DNA of 35,942 nucleotides from Helicobacter sp. (GCA_029264775.1 JARHYT010000089.1:1-35942); one strand, 5' to 3'. Counted from the stretch's first letter, positions 25,189-33,128 are shown. The notes: generated by a model not told the origin, from the letters alone. Numbers and translations are program-made.

Positions 25189-26610
25189 CTACTCTCCCTT
25201 TATGTCTTCACTAGATTCTATAACTTCATGCAAATACTTACCATCAAAACATGCCTGACAATAGCTATAATGTTCGCTATCTAATGCCTGCTTTAATCCA
25301 TCTAATGATAAAAATCCTAAATAATCAACATTTATAAAACTTCTCACTTCCTCAATGCTCTTGTTAGCCGATATGAGCTCACTTTTACTTGGTGTATCAA
25401 CACCATAATAGCATGGGGATATTGTAGGAGGTGCTGAAATCAACAAATATATCTCTTTTGCTCCTGCATTTTTTAAAAGTTTTACTATTGCCTTACTAGT
25501 AGTGCCTCTAACAAGCGAATCATCTATTACAATCACTCTTTTATTTTCGATTATCTCCCTAATAGGATTCAATTTTAATTTAACTTTAAGTTCTCTTAAT
25601 TCTTGCGTTGGCTCGATAAATGTCCTACCAACATAATGATTTCTAATCAAACCTAGTTCAAATGGAATCTTACTTTGCTTACTATAACCAATTGCTGCTG
25701 CAAGCCCACTATCTGGAACAGGCATAACAATATCTGCCTCTACACTATGCTCTATTGCAAGTTGTTTTCCAAGATTCTTTCTAACCATATAAACACTTTT
25801 ACCAAACACAACACTATCTGGGCGAGAAAAATATATATATTCAAATACACAAGGTTTTTGTCGTTCTTCAAAAAGTTTGACAGAGATTATTTTTGTTTCA
25901 TTCATATTATTTTTTTCAAAAACAATAAGCTCACCGGGTTCTATATCTCTTATAAATTTTGCACCAACCAAATCAAACGCACAAGTTTCACTCGCTACTA
26001 TATATCCCTTTGTCCCATCTTTATTGAAAATTTCACCTAAACTCAAAGGTCTTAATCCAAATCTATCACGCACAACAAACATTTTAGATCTACTAAGAAA
26101 CACAAGAGAAAAAGCCCCTTCAATTTCCCTTACAGCATCCATTATACGCGGTGTTAAAAAACTATTTGTACTCCTCGCTATTAAATGTATTATAACTTCC
26201 GTATCCAAATTGCTTTGAAAAATTGCACCCTTTTGTGTTAAATCACATCTAATTTTACTTGCATTTGTTAAGTTTCCATTATGCACGACAGATATTTCAC
26301 CCAAACCATATCTTGCAAAAATGGGCTGACAATCACCATTAGAATCAGCTCCTGCAGTCGCATACCTGTTATGCCCTACCGCATTTAAACCTTTTAATTT
26401 TTCAAGCTTAGCTTTTGTAAAAACATCTGTTACAAGACCTTGCGATTTTAATGTGGTAATATTATGCCCGTTGCTTACAGATATGCCACTTGCCTCTTGC
26501 CCCCTATGTTGCATAGCAAAAAGTGAATAATAAGTAATCAAAGCCGCTTCATCGCAGTTGAATACACCAACAATTGCACATTCTTCTTTCCATTGCTTAT
26601 CTACCATCAT
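25189..26610 (-). CDS. purF: Amidophosphoribosyltransferase PurF
   Basis: PurF catalyses the first step of de novo purine synthesis, using glutamine and PRPP to form phosphoribosylamine. The 473-residue protein begins MMVDKQWKEECAIVGVF; removal of a ten-residue propeptide would expose the catalytic Cys11. The glutaminase domain includes MQHRGQEASGIS and VGHNRYATAGADSNG with VVHNGNLTN. The PRPP-binding strand is VIVIDDSLVRGTTSKA. Near the C-terminus YCQACFDGKY is the cysteine pair of the FeS-containing, Bacillus-type PurF. The ATG pair follows AAGGTTTT. It heads an operon with the radical SAM gene and gmhB. H. pylori lacks de novo purine synthesis, so this gene separates the organism from that species. 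Confidence 0.97.
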   Translation of the reverse strand: MMVDKQWKEECAIVGVFNCDEAALITYYSLFAMQHRGQEASGISVSNGHNITTLKSQGLVTDVFTKAKLEKLKGLNAVGHNRYATAGADSNGDCQPIFARYGLGEISVVHNGNLTNASKIRCDLTQKGAIFQSNLDTEVIIHLIARSTNSFLTPRIMDAVREIEGAFSLVFLSRSKMFVVRDRFGLRPLSLGEIFNKDGTKGYIVASETCAFDLVGAKFIRDIEPGELIVFEKNNMNETKIISVKLFEERQKPCVFEYIYFSRPDSVVFGKSVYMVRKNLGKQLAIEHSVEADIVMPVPDSGLAAAIGYSKQSKIPFELGLIRNHYVGRTFIEPTQELRELKVKLKLNPIREIIENKRVIVIDDSLVRGTTSKAIVKLLKNAGAKEIYLLISAPPTISPCYYGVDTPSKSELISANKSIEEVRSFINVDYLGFLSLDGLKQALDSEHYSYCQACFDGKYLHEVIESSEDIKGE

Positions 26611-26637
26611 AAAACCTTGGGTTTAAATTAAACTAAG

Positions 26638-26643
26638 ATTGTA
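26638..26643 (-). promoter_or_regulatory. -10 box for the purF operon
   Basis: TACAAT in TATGATACAAT, about 28 bases before the purF ATG. It is in the short divergent region shared with the gene at 26693. Confidence 0.5.
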
Positions 26644-26692
26644 TCATAATGTTTTTAAGCTACAATAATAAGACAAAAATAAAAGGCTATAA

Positions 26693-27211
26693 ATGCTAAA
26701 AGTAGTAATATTGTTATTAATCAGCTTTCATGTAATTATGTCAAAAGAATATATGCCTAATAAAATATATAACAAGGATAAAACATGGAAAAACATAGAA
26801 TCTAAAACATTTCTGGAACAAAATGAAAAAAAGCTTGAGGCATATTATAAACAGGTTGATAAACAATCAAAAGAAAGAAATTTTGTTAGATTTAACGGCA
26901 AAAAAATTATATCTCATACTGAATTTGCAAAGATTAATTTAGGACAAACTCACAGGTATCACACATATGTAATTTTATCTGAATTTTATATTCAGTGGAT
27001 AAGCGAACATAATCAACTTGATGGTATCAGTGTGGGTGGTATTCTAGCAGATGATTATGGAGATAAAAAGGCACAAATAAGGTATTTTAAATTTGCACAA
27101 AGATATTATACTGCATTGCATGAATTAGGGAAGGGAGCTAAAGTGTTTTCATACTGTGCAGCACCATATGTAACAAGCTGTATATTAATTGGGATAGGTG
27201 AAAAATGGTAA
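26693..27211 (+). CDS. Unrecognised exported protein, 172 residues
   Basis: I do not recognise this family. The N-terminus MLKVVILLLISFHVIMSKEY is a short hydrophobic signal peptide without a lipobox, so the product is probably periplasmic. The mature part is basic and rich in Lys and Tyr: a helical, charged region to about residue 75, then a tighter C-terminal part with HRYHTYVILSEFYIQWISEH, DGISVGGILADDYGDKKAQI and YCAAPYVTSC, whose two cysteines could form a disulfide. AAAAGGC precedes the ATG, and TACAATAATA near 26662 is a possible -10 box. It is a single gene, divergent from purF and convergent with the asparaginase gene. Confidence 0.7.
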   Translation: MLKVVILLLISFHVIMSKEYMPNKIYNKDKTWKNIESKTFLEQNEKKLEAYYKQVDKQSKERNFVRFNGKKIISHTEFAKINLGQTHRYHTYVILSEFYIQWISEHNQLDGISVGGILADDYGDKKAQIRYFKFAQRYYTALHELGKGAKVFSYCAAPYVTSCILIGIGEKW

Positions 27212-27213
27212 TA

Positions 27214-27232
27214 ATGTAAAGTGTTTTTACAT
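27214..27232. terminator. Hairpin after the 172-residue exported protein gene
   Basis: ATGTAAA and TTTACAT form a perfect seven-base-pair stem with a GTGTT loop, beginning two bases after the gene's stop. No T-run follows on the plus strand, so termination is only possible; it also matches the TGTAAA/TTTACA dyad pattern seen elsewhere in the window. Confidence 0.35.
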
Positions 27233-27367
27233 GAGTATTGCACGCACGCAACACACTGCATAAAATGTTTACTGCTTACAGAGCCTATATTTAACGACTC
27301 AAGACAAGCCAACAAACAAACCAAAATAGTTACCAAAAAGCTAAAAGGCAAAAAGTTAGCAAATAAG

Positions 27368-27390
27368 ATAGATAATAATTACCTATCTAT
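27368..27390 (-). terminator. Hairpin downstream of the asparaginase gene
   Basis: ATAGATA and TATCTAT form a seven-base-pair stem around a nine-base loop, 26 bases past the asparaginase stop. On the minus strand it is followed by CTTATTT, a weak T-rich tail. Confidence 0.35.
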
Positions 27391-27415
27391 TGAGATCAAT
27401 ATTACATAAACAATT

Positions 27416-28462
27416 TTAATATCTGTTGAAAATACCTGCTATATACTTAGGATCGCTCGATTTTGTAAGAGCTAGCATGAGCAATACTCTAGCCTTTTGC
27501 GGATTCAAATCATGAGCACCTATAAAACCAAGATCGGCATCACTGCTATTTGGTAATACAATCCCAGAATCAACCCTCGAGCTTTGAACAACAATCAATC
27601 CTTGTTGCATAAGCTTTTTTAACACTTCTTTTTGATATTTATGAATACTTCCCGCACCACTTCCTGCTACTACAATACCTTTAGTTCCATGCCTAAATAA
27701 TGCTTTGGCAGCAATTCCAGAACCATCATTAGCGTAAGAATATAATATATCTACTTTAGGTAGTTGATTTATCCTGTCTATATTGAATATACTTTTTGTC
27801 GTATGTGGTTGCATAGGAGCATAGTTAAAAAATACCTCGCCGTCTAATATATAACCCATATCCCCGCTATTCAAAGACTTAAAAGTTTCCACATTTAAGG
27901 CATGAGTTTTACTAACCTGTCTAGCACTCTGTATCTTATCATTCATAGCAACCATAACGCCTTTATTTGCAGACTTTGGATTTGCTGCTAGAGCAACCGC
28001 ATTATAAAGATTCTTTGGTCCATCAGCACTCATAGCTGTACTAGGACGCATAGCACCCACTAAAACTACAGGCTTATTGCTCTTGATTGTTAGATGCAAG
28101 AAAAATGCTGTTTCTTCCATTGTATCAGTACCATGTGTTATAACAACACCATCAACATCACTACTAGACAATAAAGCATTAACTCTCTTGGCGAGCTTAA
28201 GCCATATTTCATCATTCATATCTGCACTATCAATATTTGAAATTTGCTCACCAGTTATATTTGCTATATCTTTTATTTCTGGAACAGCATTTATCAAAAC
28301 ATCAACACCAACAACGCCGGCAGTATAGCCAGTAGTCTTTATATTAGAATCTATAGAACCAGCTATTGTTCCACCTGTTGCTAAAATGGCTATATTTGGT
28401 TTAGCATATACCATAACCGCACTTCCCACTATCAATAATGCACAATAAAAAAGCTTTCTCAC
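27416..28462 (-). CDS. ansB: Type II (periplasmic) L-asparaginase
   Basis: This enzyme hydrolyses asparagine, and usually some glutamine, to aspartate or glutamate plus ammonia in the periplasm. In H. pylori the secreted homologue (HP0723) harms host cells by depleting these amino acids. The start is taken as the GTG at 28462: AAAAGGA lies six bases before it and it opens a clean signal peptide, MRKLFYCALLIVGSAVMVYA, cleaved before KPNI. The frame extends ten codons upstream to a TTG without support. Active-site motifs are ATGGTIAGS (Thr32) and ITHGTDTMEET (Thr112, Asp113), with LVGAMRPSTAMSADG and GIVVAGSGAGS. Length is 348 residues, normal for the family. Promoter TATAAT lies at 28508-28513. 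Confidence 0.95.
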   Translation of the reverse strand: MRKLFYCALLIVGSAVMVYAKPNIAILATGGTIAGSIDSNIKTTGYTAGVVGVDVLINAVPEIKDIANITGEQISNIDSADMNDEIWLKLAKRVNALLSSSDVDGVVITHGTDTMEETAFFLHLTIKSNKPVVLVGAMRPSTAMSADGPKNLYNAVALAANPKSANKGVMVAMNDKIQSARQVSKTHALNVETFKSLNSGDMGYILDGEVFFNYAPMQPHTTKSIFNIDRINQLPKVDILYSYANDGSGIAAKALFRHGTKGIVVAGSGAGSIHKYQKEVLKKLMQQGLIVVQSSRVDSGIVLPNSSDADLGFIGAHDLNPQKARVLLMLALTKSSDPKYIAGIFNRY

Positions 28463-28507
28463 AAAAAATCCTTTTTGTAAAATTTCGAACAACCGTTCAT
28501 GCTATAC

Positions 28508-28513
28508 ATTATA
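28508..28513 (-). promoter_or_regulatory. -10 box for the asparaginase gene
   Basis: TATAAT in TTTGCTATAATG, about 46 bases before the GTG start. The leader contains the AAAAGGA ribosome-binding site. Confidence 0.55.
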
Positions 28514-28645
28514 GCAAATTTTAGTGTATCATACAAAAAATATAAATTTATAATAGCCAAAAATATAAAAAATATTATATTTATAGATACTTTGTATTTT
28601 AGTCGATATGTTTCATTTATTGTTTATGAATAGTAAGGATAAAAC

Positions 28646-29410
28646 ATGATACAACCTACACACATAAAAAATCTTTTAAGTCAAATAGCCACAACATCCA
28701 ATAGCAAAGAACTAAATGCATCATTGCCAATGCTATTGAGAGTTTTAGACAAGAAAGGTGCAAATAAATATATTATCCAACTAGGGAAACTCATAATAGA
28801 AACTCAAAGTAATAAAGAATTAAATATTGGGGCAAATTATTGGGCAAATGTAAAACAGGATAAAAATGGATTGTTAATATCTGATTTAATACAACAGCCA
28901 AAACTATTGGAAAATATAGTACATGCAAGATTAAAGTTATCTTCAAACGATTTAAAAGAGCTTTTAAATGATGCTCACAATGGAGGAAAAAATATTGAAT
29001 TGGTGTTTAAAGAATTTTTAATTGATAGGTTACCACTTGCATCAACTAAACAAGAATTTTTAGAGTTATCAAATCTTCTTGTGGCACTACAAAACGGAAT
29101 ATTTAGTATGGTTATAAAAGAAAATGATGGCAAAGAAAGCTTAATTCAAATCAAAAAACAGATAGAATTTTTAGAGTTTTATAGTATATTTAATAATCTG
29201 GGTGAAATTAGCGGGACAGTATCACTAGATGAAAGATCTAATATAAATCTTCGCATCTGCGTAATGAATGAAAAAATAAAGCGAATACTAGAAAATAACA
29301 TTGACAAACTAAGTGGATTTAGTAATATACAAATCGACATAGGAAAAAATTTGCCACTATGGGACATAGAAAGTTTCGAAACATCTTACATATTAGACTT
29401 AAAAGGATAA
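28646..29410 (+). CDS. Unknown cytoplasmic protein, 254 residues (weakly FliK C-terminus-like)
   Basis: I do not recognise this protein with confidence. There is no signal peptide or membrane segment. Residues 1-165 are predicted helical with many Leu, Asn and Lys residues. Residues of about 180-250 read FNNLGEISGTVSLDERSNIN, then LRICVMNEKIKRILENNIDK and a final strand-rich tail. That pattern of two strands, a helix and further strands is what one sees in the C-terminal domain of flagellar hook-length control proteins (Flg_hook domain), which is only a suggestion. The ATG follows AAGGATAAAAC. It is a single gene between asparaginase (divergent) and the lipoprotein array (convergent). Confidence 0.7.
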   Translation: MIQPTHIKNLLSQIATTSNSKELNASLPMLLRVLDKKGANKYIIQLGKLIIETQSNKELNIGANYWANVKQDKNGLLISDLIQQPKLLENIVHARLKLSSNDLKELLNDAHNGGKNIELVFKEFLIDRLPLASTKQEFLELSNLLVALQNGIFSMVIKENDGKESLIQIKKQIEFLEFYSIFNNLGEISGTVSLDERSNINLRICVMNEKIKRILENNIDKLSGFSNIQIDIGKNLPLWDIESFETSYILDLKG

Positions 29411-29542
29411 AGATAAAAAAACAATAATGGAGAATATACTAAGAAGTAGATAAAAAACCTCTGAATCAGAGTAACTATTCACTCATGATTCAAAAGATAG
29501 TGTAAATAAACAAATCTTTAAGCGATATCGAATACTATGATA

Positions 29543-30130
29543 TTACCTAGTCCCACACTCGAAAACATTGGCATGAATTCTGTATGAAAGAATTTTACCA
29601 TTTTGAGGAATTTTTTCCCAAGCTGTACAATCTTTTTCTTCATACTTACCATCATTAACTCTCATCTCACAAGTCATAGCTTCTTTTGTTAATTTCAACA
29701 GTATTCTACTATCCTCATTAACTAACTCAGCAGCATGATTTCTTAAATCATTTGTAGCTCCCTCTCTAATATCCTCAAATGATGGAGGAACTTTGCCATC
29801 TGAATTATCTTTACCTTCAACCTCACCAAGCAACTTACAAGTATAAGGAATGCTATAAGCAACAGCTATACCTCTAGCCTCCTCATTAAGCCTCTTAGGT
29901 TCATAAGCAGGTAGCTGAGGAACTTTAATGTAAGGAGCAACCTTTGTTACTGTTATTTCTCTTGCAGCATTAACAGTAACTTCAACCTCTTTACTATAAT
30001 TCACCTTGCTCTTTGAACCATTATAGCCACTTTTTGATTTTGGCTGAGATTGAGAAGAACAAGCAACCAAAAGTGAAACTGCACCCACAGCAACACCAAC
30101 TTTCGCAAAACTATTAACTAACTTTAACAT
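29543..30130 (-). CDS. Lipoprotein, DUF4156/RcsF-like, paralogue 1 of 3
   Basis: A 195-residue predicted lipoprotein. The signal ends with the lipobox LLVAC (Cys24), followed by a Ser/Lys-rich linker. The mature domain contains PQLPAYEPKRLNEEARGIAV, CKLLGEVEGKD, SFEDIREGATNDLRNHAAEL, AMTCEMR, DCTAWEKIP and ends NVFECGTR. The motif CKxLGEVxG followed by GAxNDLRNxAA is characteristic of DUF4156-type small lipoproteins and resembles the fold of RcsF; four conserved cysteines in the mature part could make two disulfides. It shares these blocks with the two genes upstream, and each gene has its own ribosome-binding site (here AAGGTGG). Function is unknown; envelope-stress sensing is one possibility by analogy with RcsF. 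Confidence 0.82.
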   Translation of the reverse strand: MLKLVNSFAKVGVAVGAVSLLVACSSQSQPKSKSGYNGSKSKVNYSKEVEVTVNAAREITVTKVAPYIKVPQLPAYEPKRLNEEARGIAVAYSIPYTCKLLGEVEGKDNSDGKVPPSFEDIREGATNDLRNHAAELVNEDSRILLKLTKEAMTCEMRVNDGKYEEKDCTAWEKIPQNGKILSYRIHANVFECGTR

Positions 30131-30176
30131 CTTTCCACCTTATATAAAATTTATAATGTCATAAAAATACAATGAA

Positions 30177-30785
30177 CTATCTAGCACCACAATCAAAAAC
30201 ATTGGCATGAATCCTGTAAAACAAGATTTTTCCATTATTTGGTATCTGAGTCCATGTTGTACAATCTTTCTCATCAAACTGGTCGCCTTCATTGCGAATC
30301 TCACAAGTCATCGCTTCCTTAACTGGAGTAAGCACTATTCTATCTCTAGAATCCACTAGATCCATAGTGCCATTTCTCAAATCATTCAAAGCCCCTTCTC
30401 TTATAAGCTCAAATGAGGGAGCAGCCTTCCCATCAGAACTATCTATACCTTCTGCTTCGCCCAACAACTTACAATTCAATGGCACACCATTAACAACAGC
30501 GATACCCTTAGCATCCTCAATAAGAGGTTTAGGCGTATATTGAGGTAATCTTGGTAACTTATAGTAGGAATCACTAGCACTTTTTGTTATTACTAACTCC
30601 CTAGCGACATCTATATTATCATTTCTTTCTTTCAAAAGTTTTGAATCTGTAGTCTGAGAAGAATAAGACTGAGCATCCTCATCAACTTCAACACTAACCA
30701 CATCTGCTAGCACACTATTAACAACCAAACAAGAGGCAAAACTAGTTACAAAACCAACCCTTAATAAATTATTTTTCATCAACAT
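30177..30785 (-). CDS. Exported DUF4156/RcsF-like protein without a good lipobox, paralogue 2 of 3
   Basis: Middle member of the tandem family, 202 residues. The ATG at 30785 is chosen because AAAGGG lies seven bases before it; an in-frame TTG two codons upstream is unsupported. The signal region MLMKNNLLRVGFVTSFASCL continues hydrophobic to SVLA, with a likely signal peptidase I site before DVVSVEVDED. A cysteine is present in FASC, but phenylalanine at -3 and the hydrophobic residues after it make a poor lipobox. The mature part keeps PRLPQYTPKPLIEDAKGIAV, CKLLGEAEGIDS, SFELIREGALNDLRNGTMDL, AMTCEIR, DCTTWTQIP and NVFDCGAR. An acidic segment, VEVDEDAQ, replaces the Lys/Ser linker of its sisters. 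It may be soluble in the periplasm while they are anchored. Confidence 0.8.
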   Translation of the reverse strand: MLMKNNLLRVGFVTSFASCLVVNSVLADVVSVEVDEDAQSYSSQTTDSKLLKERNDNIDVARELVITKSASDSYYKLPRLPQYTPKPLIEDAKGIAVVNGVPLNCKLLGEAEGIDSSDGKAAPSFELIREGALNDLRNGTMDLVDSRDRIVLTPVKEAMTCEIRNEGDQFDEKDCTTWTQIPNNGKILFYRIHANVFDCGAR

Positions 30786-30868
30786 ATTCAAACCCTTTCA
30801 TGTAAAATATCTACGATATATTATCCATACACTAAATTATGAACAAACAATACACACTACTGTCTAAA

Positions 30869-31423
30869 CTACTTTTCACCACATTCAAATACATTAGCAT
30901 GAATTCTATATGACAATATCTGTCCATTATTAGGAAGCTTATTCCAAAGAGTACAATCCTCCTCGTTATATCTGTCCTTTTTAGTTCTCATTTGACAAAT
31001 CATAGCCTCTTTTGTAACAGAAAGCATAAGTCTTTGTCCGCCTCTTACAAGATCAGCAGCTTGATTTCTAAGGTCGTTAGTAGCACCTTCTCTGATTTGT
31101 TCAAAAGTCGGTCCAGCCTTTCCACCTGCTTCATCTTTACCTTCAACCTCTCCTAAAACTTTACAATTGTAAGGAACACTGTACGCAACAGCAATACCAC
31201 GAGCATTTTCATTAAGAGTTTTTGGCTCATAAGGAGGTAATTGAGGATCAATCGCATATCCAACAGATTTATATACAGCAAACTGCCTAGCATTAGGTTC
31301 AATCTCTTGTCCTACTTTTTTATTAGACTTAGGCTCCCCAGAGCAAGCCACCAACGCTAAAACAGAACCTGCAACCAAACCAACTTTTGTAGAATGGCTT
31401 AAGACTTGTTTATAATTTAACAT
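30869..31423 (-). CDS. Lipoprotein, DUF4156/RcsF-like, paralogue 3 of 3
   Basis: First gene of the tandem set in transcription order, 184 residues. The signal peptide ends in the lipobox LALVAC (Cys27). The mature domain has PQLPPYEPKTLNENARGIAV, CKVLGEVEGKDE, TFEQIREGATNDLRNQAADL, AMICQMR, DCTLWNKLP and NVFECGEK, matching paralogue 1 closely. It has the shortest linker of the three, and uses VYKSVGYAIDPQ where paralogue 1 has VTKVAPYIKVPQ. AAAAGGTG precedes the ATG. Spacing to the next gene is 83 bases and then 46 bases, so the three could share a transcript while being translated independently. Confidence 0.82.
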   Translation of the reverse strand: MLNYKQVLSHSTKVGLVAGSVLALVACSGEPKSNKKVGQEIEPNARQFAVYKSVGYAIDPQLPPYEPKTLNENARGIAVAYSVPYNCKVLGEVEGKDEAGGKAGPTFEQIREGATNDLRNQAADLVRGGQRLMLSVTKEAMICQMRTKKDRYNEEDCTLWNKLPNNGQILSYRIHANVFECGEK

Positions 31424-31761
31424 TTTTTACACCTTTTGATAATAAAATTAAAAACACATTGCAAGAAGCAGTCTTCATACGCCTATGTTTTTTATCTCGT
31501 TATGCTATCAAAAAAAATAAAAAAAATCAAGTAAAATTATAAAAATAGATTGAGAATCTCGTAATCATGCCAAATCGTTAAACTTTGATATATTGAACAA
31601 ATGTATAGTCAAGCAATACTTGTTTCATAAAACCTAATCATACGAAAACAATTAAATGAGCTATGACGACTGCAATGCTAAAAAAATGGTAAAGTCAAAA
31701 GTGTTTGCATCGCCCATATAGGCTACATAATTAATCAACAATATGTAGTTACACACTTATG
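31424..31761. other. Intergenic region between the lipoprotein array and plsY
   Basis: These 338 bases should hold the promoter of the lipoprotein array next to 31424. The 31640-31735 part is less AT-rich than its surroundings: the plus strand can encode MSYDDCNAKKMVKSKVFAS and onward two codons to a stop, and the minus strand reads through the same DNA as INYVAYMGDANTFDFTIFLA. Neither has a ribosome-binding site. Two A8 tracts lie at 31510-31526. No convincing gene, RNA or terminator. Confidence 0.45.
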
Positions 31762-32424
31762 TTATTTTTTTGCAAGAACAATTTGTGATTCCTCTCTCTT
31801 AATTAACCTCTTGATATTTTCCCAATGGGTATTAACTATGATAACACCTATAAGCACTAAAGGCACATGTGTGCCAATTTGCTGGTTAATATCAATATTT
31901 GCAGGGAGATCGAGCAAATTTGGAATCACAAAGGTTAAAGCAATGCCTCCGATAACACCAAATAAAGATGAAAGGGAAGATATTTTAAACACCTTTCCAA
32001 CAATTCCCCAAATAACTAAACCACAAATACCCTCAATTGGTATAAGCAAAATTACACTACCAATGGCAGTAGCAACACCCTTACCGCCATTAAAACCTAA
32101 AAATGGGCTATAACAATGACCTAATATTGCTAAAACGGCTATAGCATACTGAGTTTCAAAACTTAGCCCAAAAAACTTTGCAAATAAAACAACAAAAAAA
32201 CCTTTTGAGGCATCTAAAAAGATTGTAAGCAATGAAAAAAGTTTTGCTTTTTTCTCAGATACTTCTGAAAAAGCTCGATAAACATTCGTAGCGCCTGTAC
32301 TTTTTGAACCGATTTGAAGTAAATTTTTATTGGCAAACACCTTTACTAAAATAGCACCAAATGGCAAGCCACCAATAAGATACGCACATATGTAAAATAC
32401 TATATTTATATTTAAATCAACCAT
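31762..32424 (-). CDS. plsY: Acyl-phosphate:glycerol-3-phosphate acyltransferase PlsY
   Basis: PlsY is an inner-membrane enzyme that transfers an acyl group from acyl-phosphate to glycerol-3-phosphate, the first committed step of phospholipid synthesis. Motifs are GSKSTGATNVYRAF (motif 1, phosphate and acyl binding), LGFNGGKGVATAIG (motif 2) and a late HWENIKRL segment. Five hydrophobic helices are visible, starting VFYICAYLIGGLPFGAILV. The ATG at 32424 (220 residues) is preferred because family members begin just before that first helix; the ATG at 32442 adds six residues, and neither has a clear ribosome-binding site. A TACAAT -10 box at 32462-32467 and a 26-bp palindrome at 32492-32517 lie upstream. 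Confidence 0.94.
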   Translation of the reverse strand: MVDLNINIVFYICAYLIGGLPFGAILVKVFANKNLLQIGSKSTGATNVYRAFSEVSEKKAKLFSLLTIFLDASKGFFVVLFAKFFGLSFETQYAIAVLAILGHCYSPFLGFNGGKGVATAIGSVILLIPIEGICGLVIWGIVGKVFKISSLSSLFGVIGGIALTFVIPNLLDLPANIDINQQIGTHVPLVLIGVIIVNTHWENIKRLIKREESQIVLAKK

Positions 32425-32461
32425 GAAAACTAAACCATACATTAGAATAATAGATATGTGA

Positions 32462-32467
32462 ATTGTA
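32462..32467 (-). promoter_or_regulatory. -10 box for plsY
   Basis: TACAAT in AAGATACAATTC, preceded by an A8 tract at 32470-32477 and by the palindrome at 32492-32517. Confidence 0.5.
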
Positions 32468-32491
32468 TCTTTTTTTTGTTTGTATTTTAAT

Positions 32492-32517
32492 TTTTTTGTG
32501 TAAATTTACACAAAAAA
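32492..32517. promoter_or_regulatory. Perfect 26-bp palindrome between plsY and rplY
   Basis: Each half is 13 bases; the core is TGTGTAAATTTACACA flanked by T6 on the left and A6 on the right. It sits 25 bases upstream of the plsY -10 box, where an activator or repressor would bind, and 34 bases past the rplY stop. An intrinsic terminator would have A's before and T's after the stem; this has the reverse on both strands, so an operator is more likely than a terminator. Confidence 0.6.
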
Positions 32518-32550
32518 TATTTACAAGAGATATTAAAAACTTATAAATTA

Positions 32551-33087
32551 CTATTTAGCCTTTATTACACCAACTACAGCTACAGATGGCTTTTCTATAA
32601 CATTCACACCATCTATTTGTGGCAAATCTCTAGCTAAAATAGAATGTCCAACATCAAGGGCACTCACATCAAGCACATAGCTATTTGGCAATACGGCAAC
32701 ATCACATTTTACGGCTACTCTTTTTCTGGAAAAGACAAGAACTCCTTTGTTTTTTAATCCTATAGGAGAGCCAACCACCTTAACGGGAACTTTAAAGTTT
32801 GCAACATGCCCTTTGATTGCAAACATCATATCAACATGTAAAATATCATTTGTAACAGGATCTTTTTGGTAATCCTGCACGACAACATCATATGTATCAC
32901 TGCCAAGCTTTACAGGAAACACTAAAGTTTGCTTTGAACGCATATATCTGATGAAGTCATTCCTCTTAAATGCACAATGCACATTATCTCTATCTTTACC
33001 ATATATATTAGCAATTAGATAACCATCTCGTTTTAACGCTTTGGCGTTAGATTTACCAATACTATCTCTAAGTTTGCCTTCCAACAT
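32551..33087 (-). CDS. rplY: 50S ribosomal protein L25 (Ctc form)
   Basis: L25 binds 5S rRNA in the large ribosomal subunit. At 178 residues it is the two-domain Ctc/TL5 form: the N-terminal 5S-binding domain starts MLEGKLRDSIGKSNAKALKR and GYLIANIYGK, with VVQDYQKDPVTNDILHVDMM closing it, and the C-terminal beta domain contains VPVKVVGSPIGLKNKGVL. Length equals the H. pylori protein. The ATG follows AAAGGATATTTTA. In H. pylori rplY is followed by pth; no pth is present here, plsY follows instead. A TACAAT -10 box lies at 33129-33134. Confidence 0.96.
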   Translation of the reverse strand: MLEGKLRDSIGKSNAKALKRDGYLIANIYGKDRDNVHCAFKRNDFIRYMRSKQTLVFPVKLGSDTYDVVVQDYQKDPVTNDILHVDMMFAIKGHVANFKVPVKVVGSPIGLKNKGVLVFSRKRVAVKCDVAVLPNSYVLDVSALDVGHSILARDLPQIDGVNVIEKPSVAVVGVIKAK

Positions 33088-33128
33088 TAAAATATCCTTT
33101 CAAATAAAAAAATAATAAATAGTCTATG

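Noticed and set aside
27221-27409. Plus-strand open frame of 62 codons after the 172-residue protein gene, and its minus-strand partner at 27106-27351
   Set aside because: The plus frame would start with a GTG inside a hairpin loop and has no ribosome-binding site. The minus frame overlaps the preceding gene antisense. Neither looks like a protein family.
32492-32517. The plsY-rplY palindrome as an intrinsic terminator of rplY
   Set aside because: Both strands have the T-run before and the A-run after the stem, the opposite of a Rho-independent terminator. A weak role cannot be excluded.
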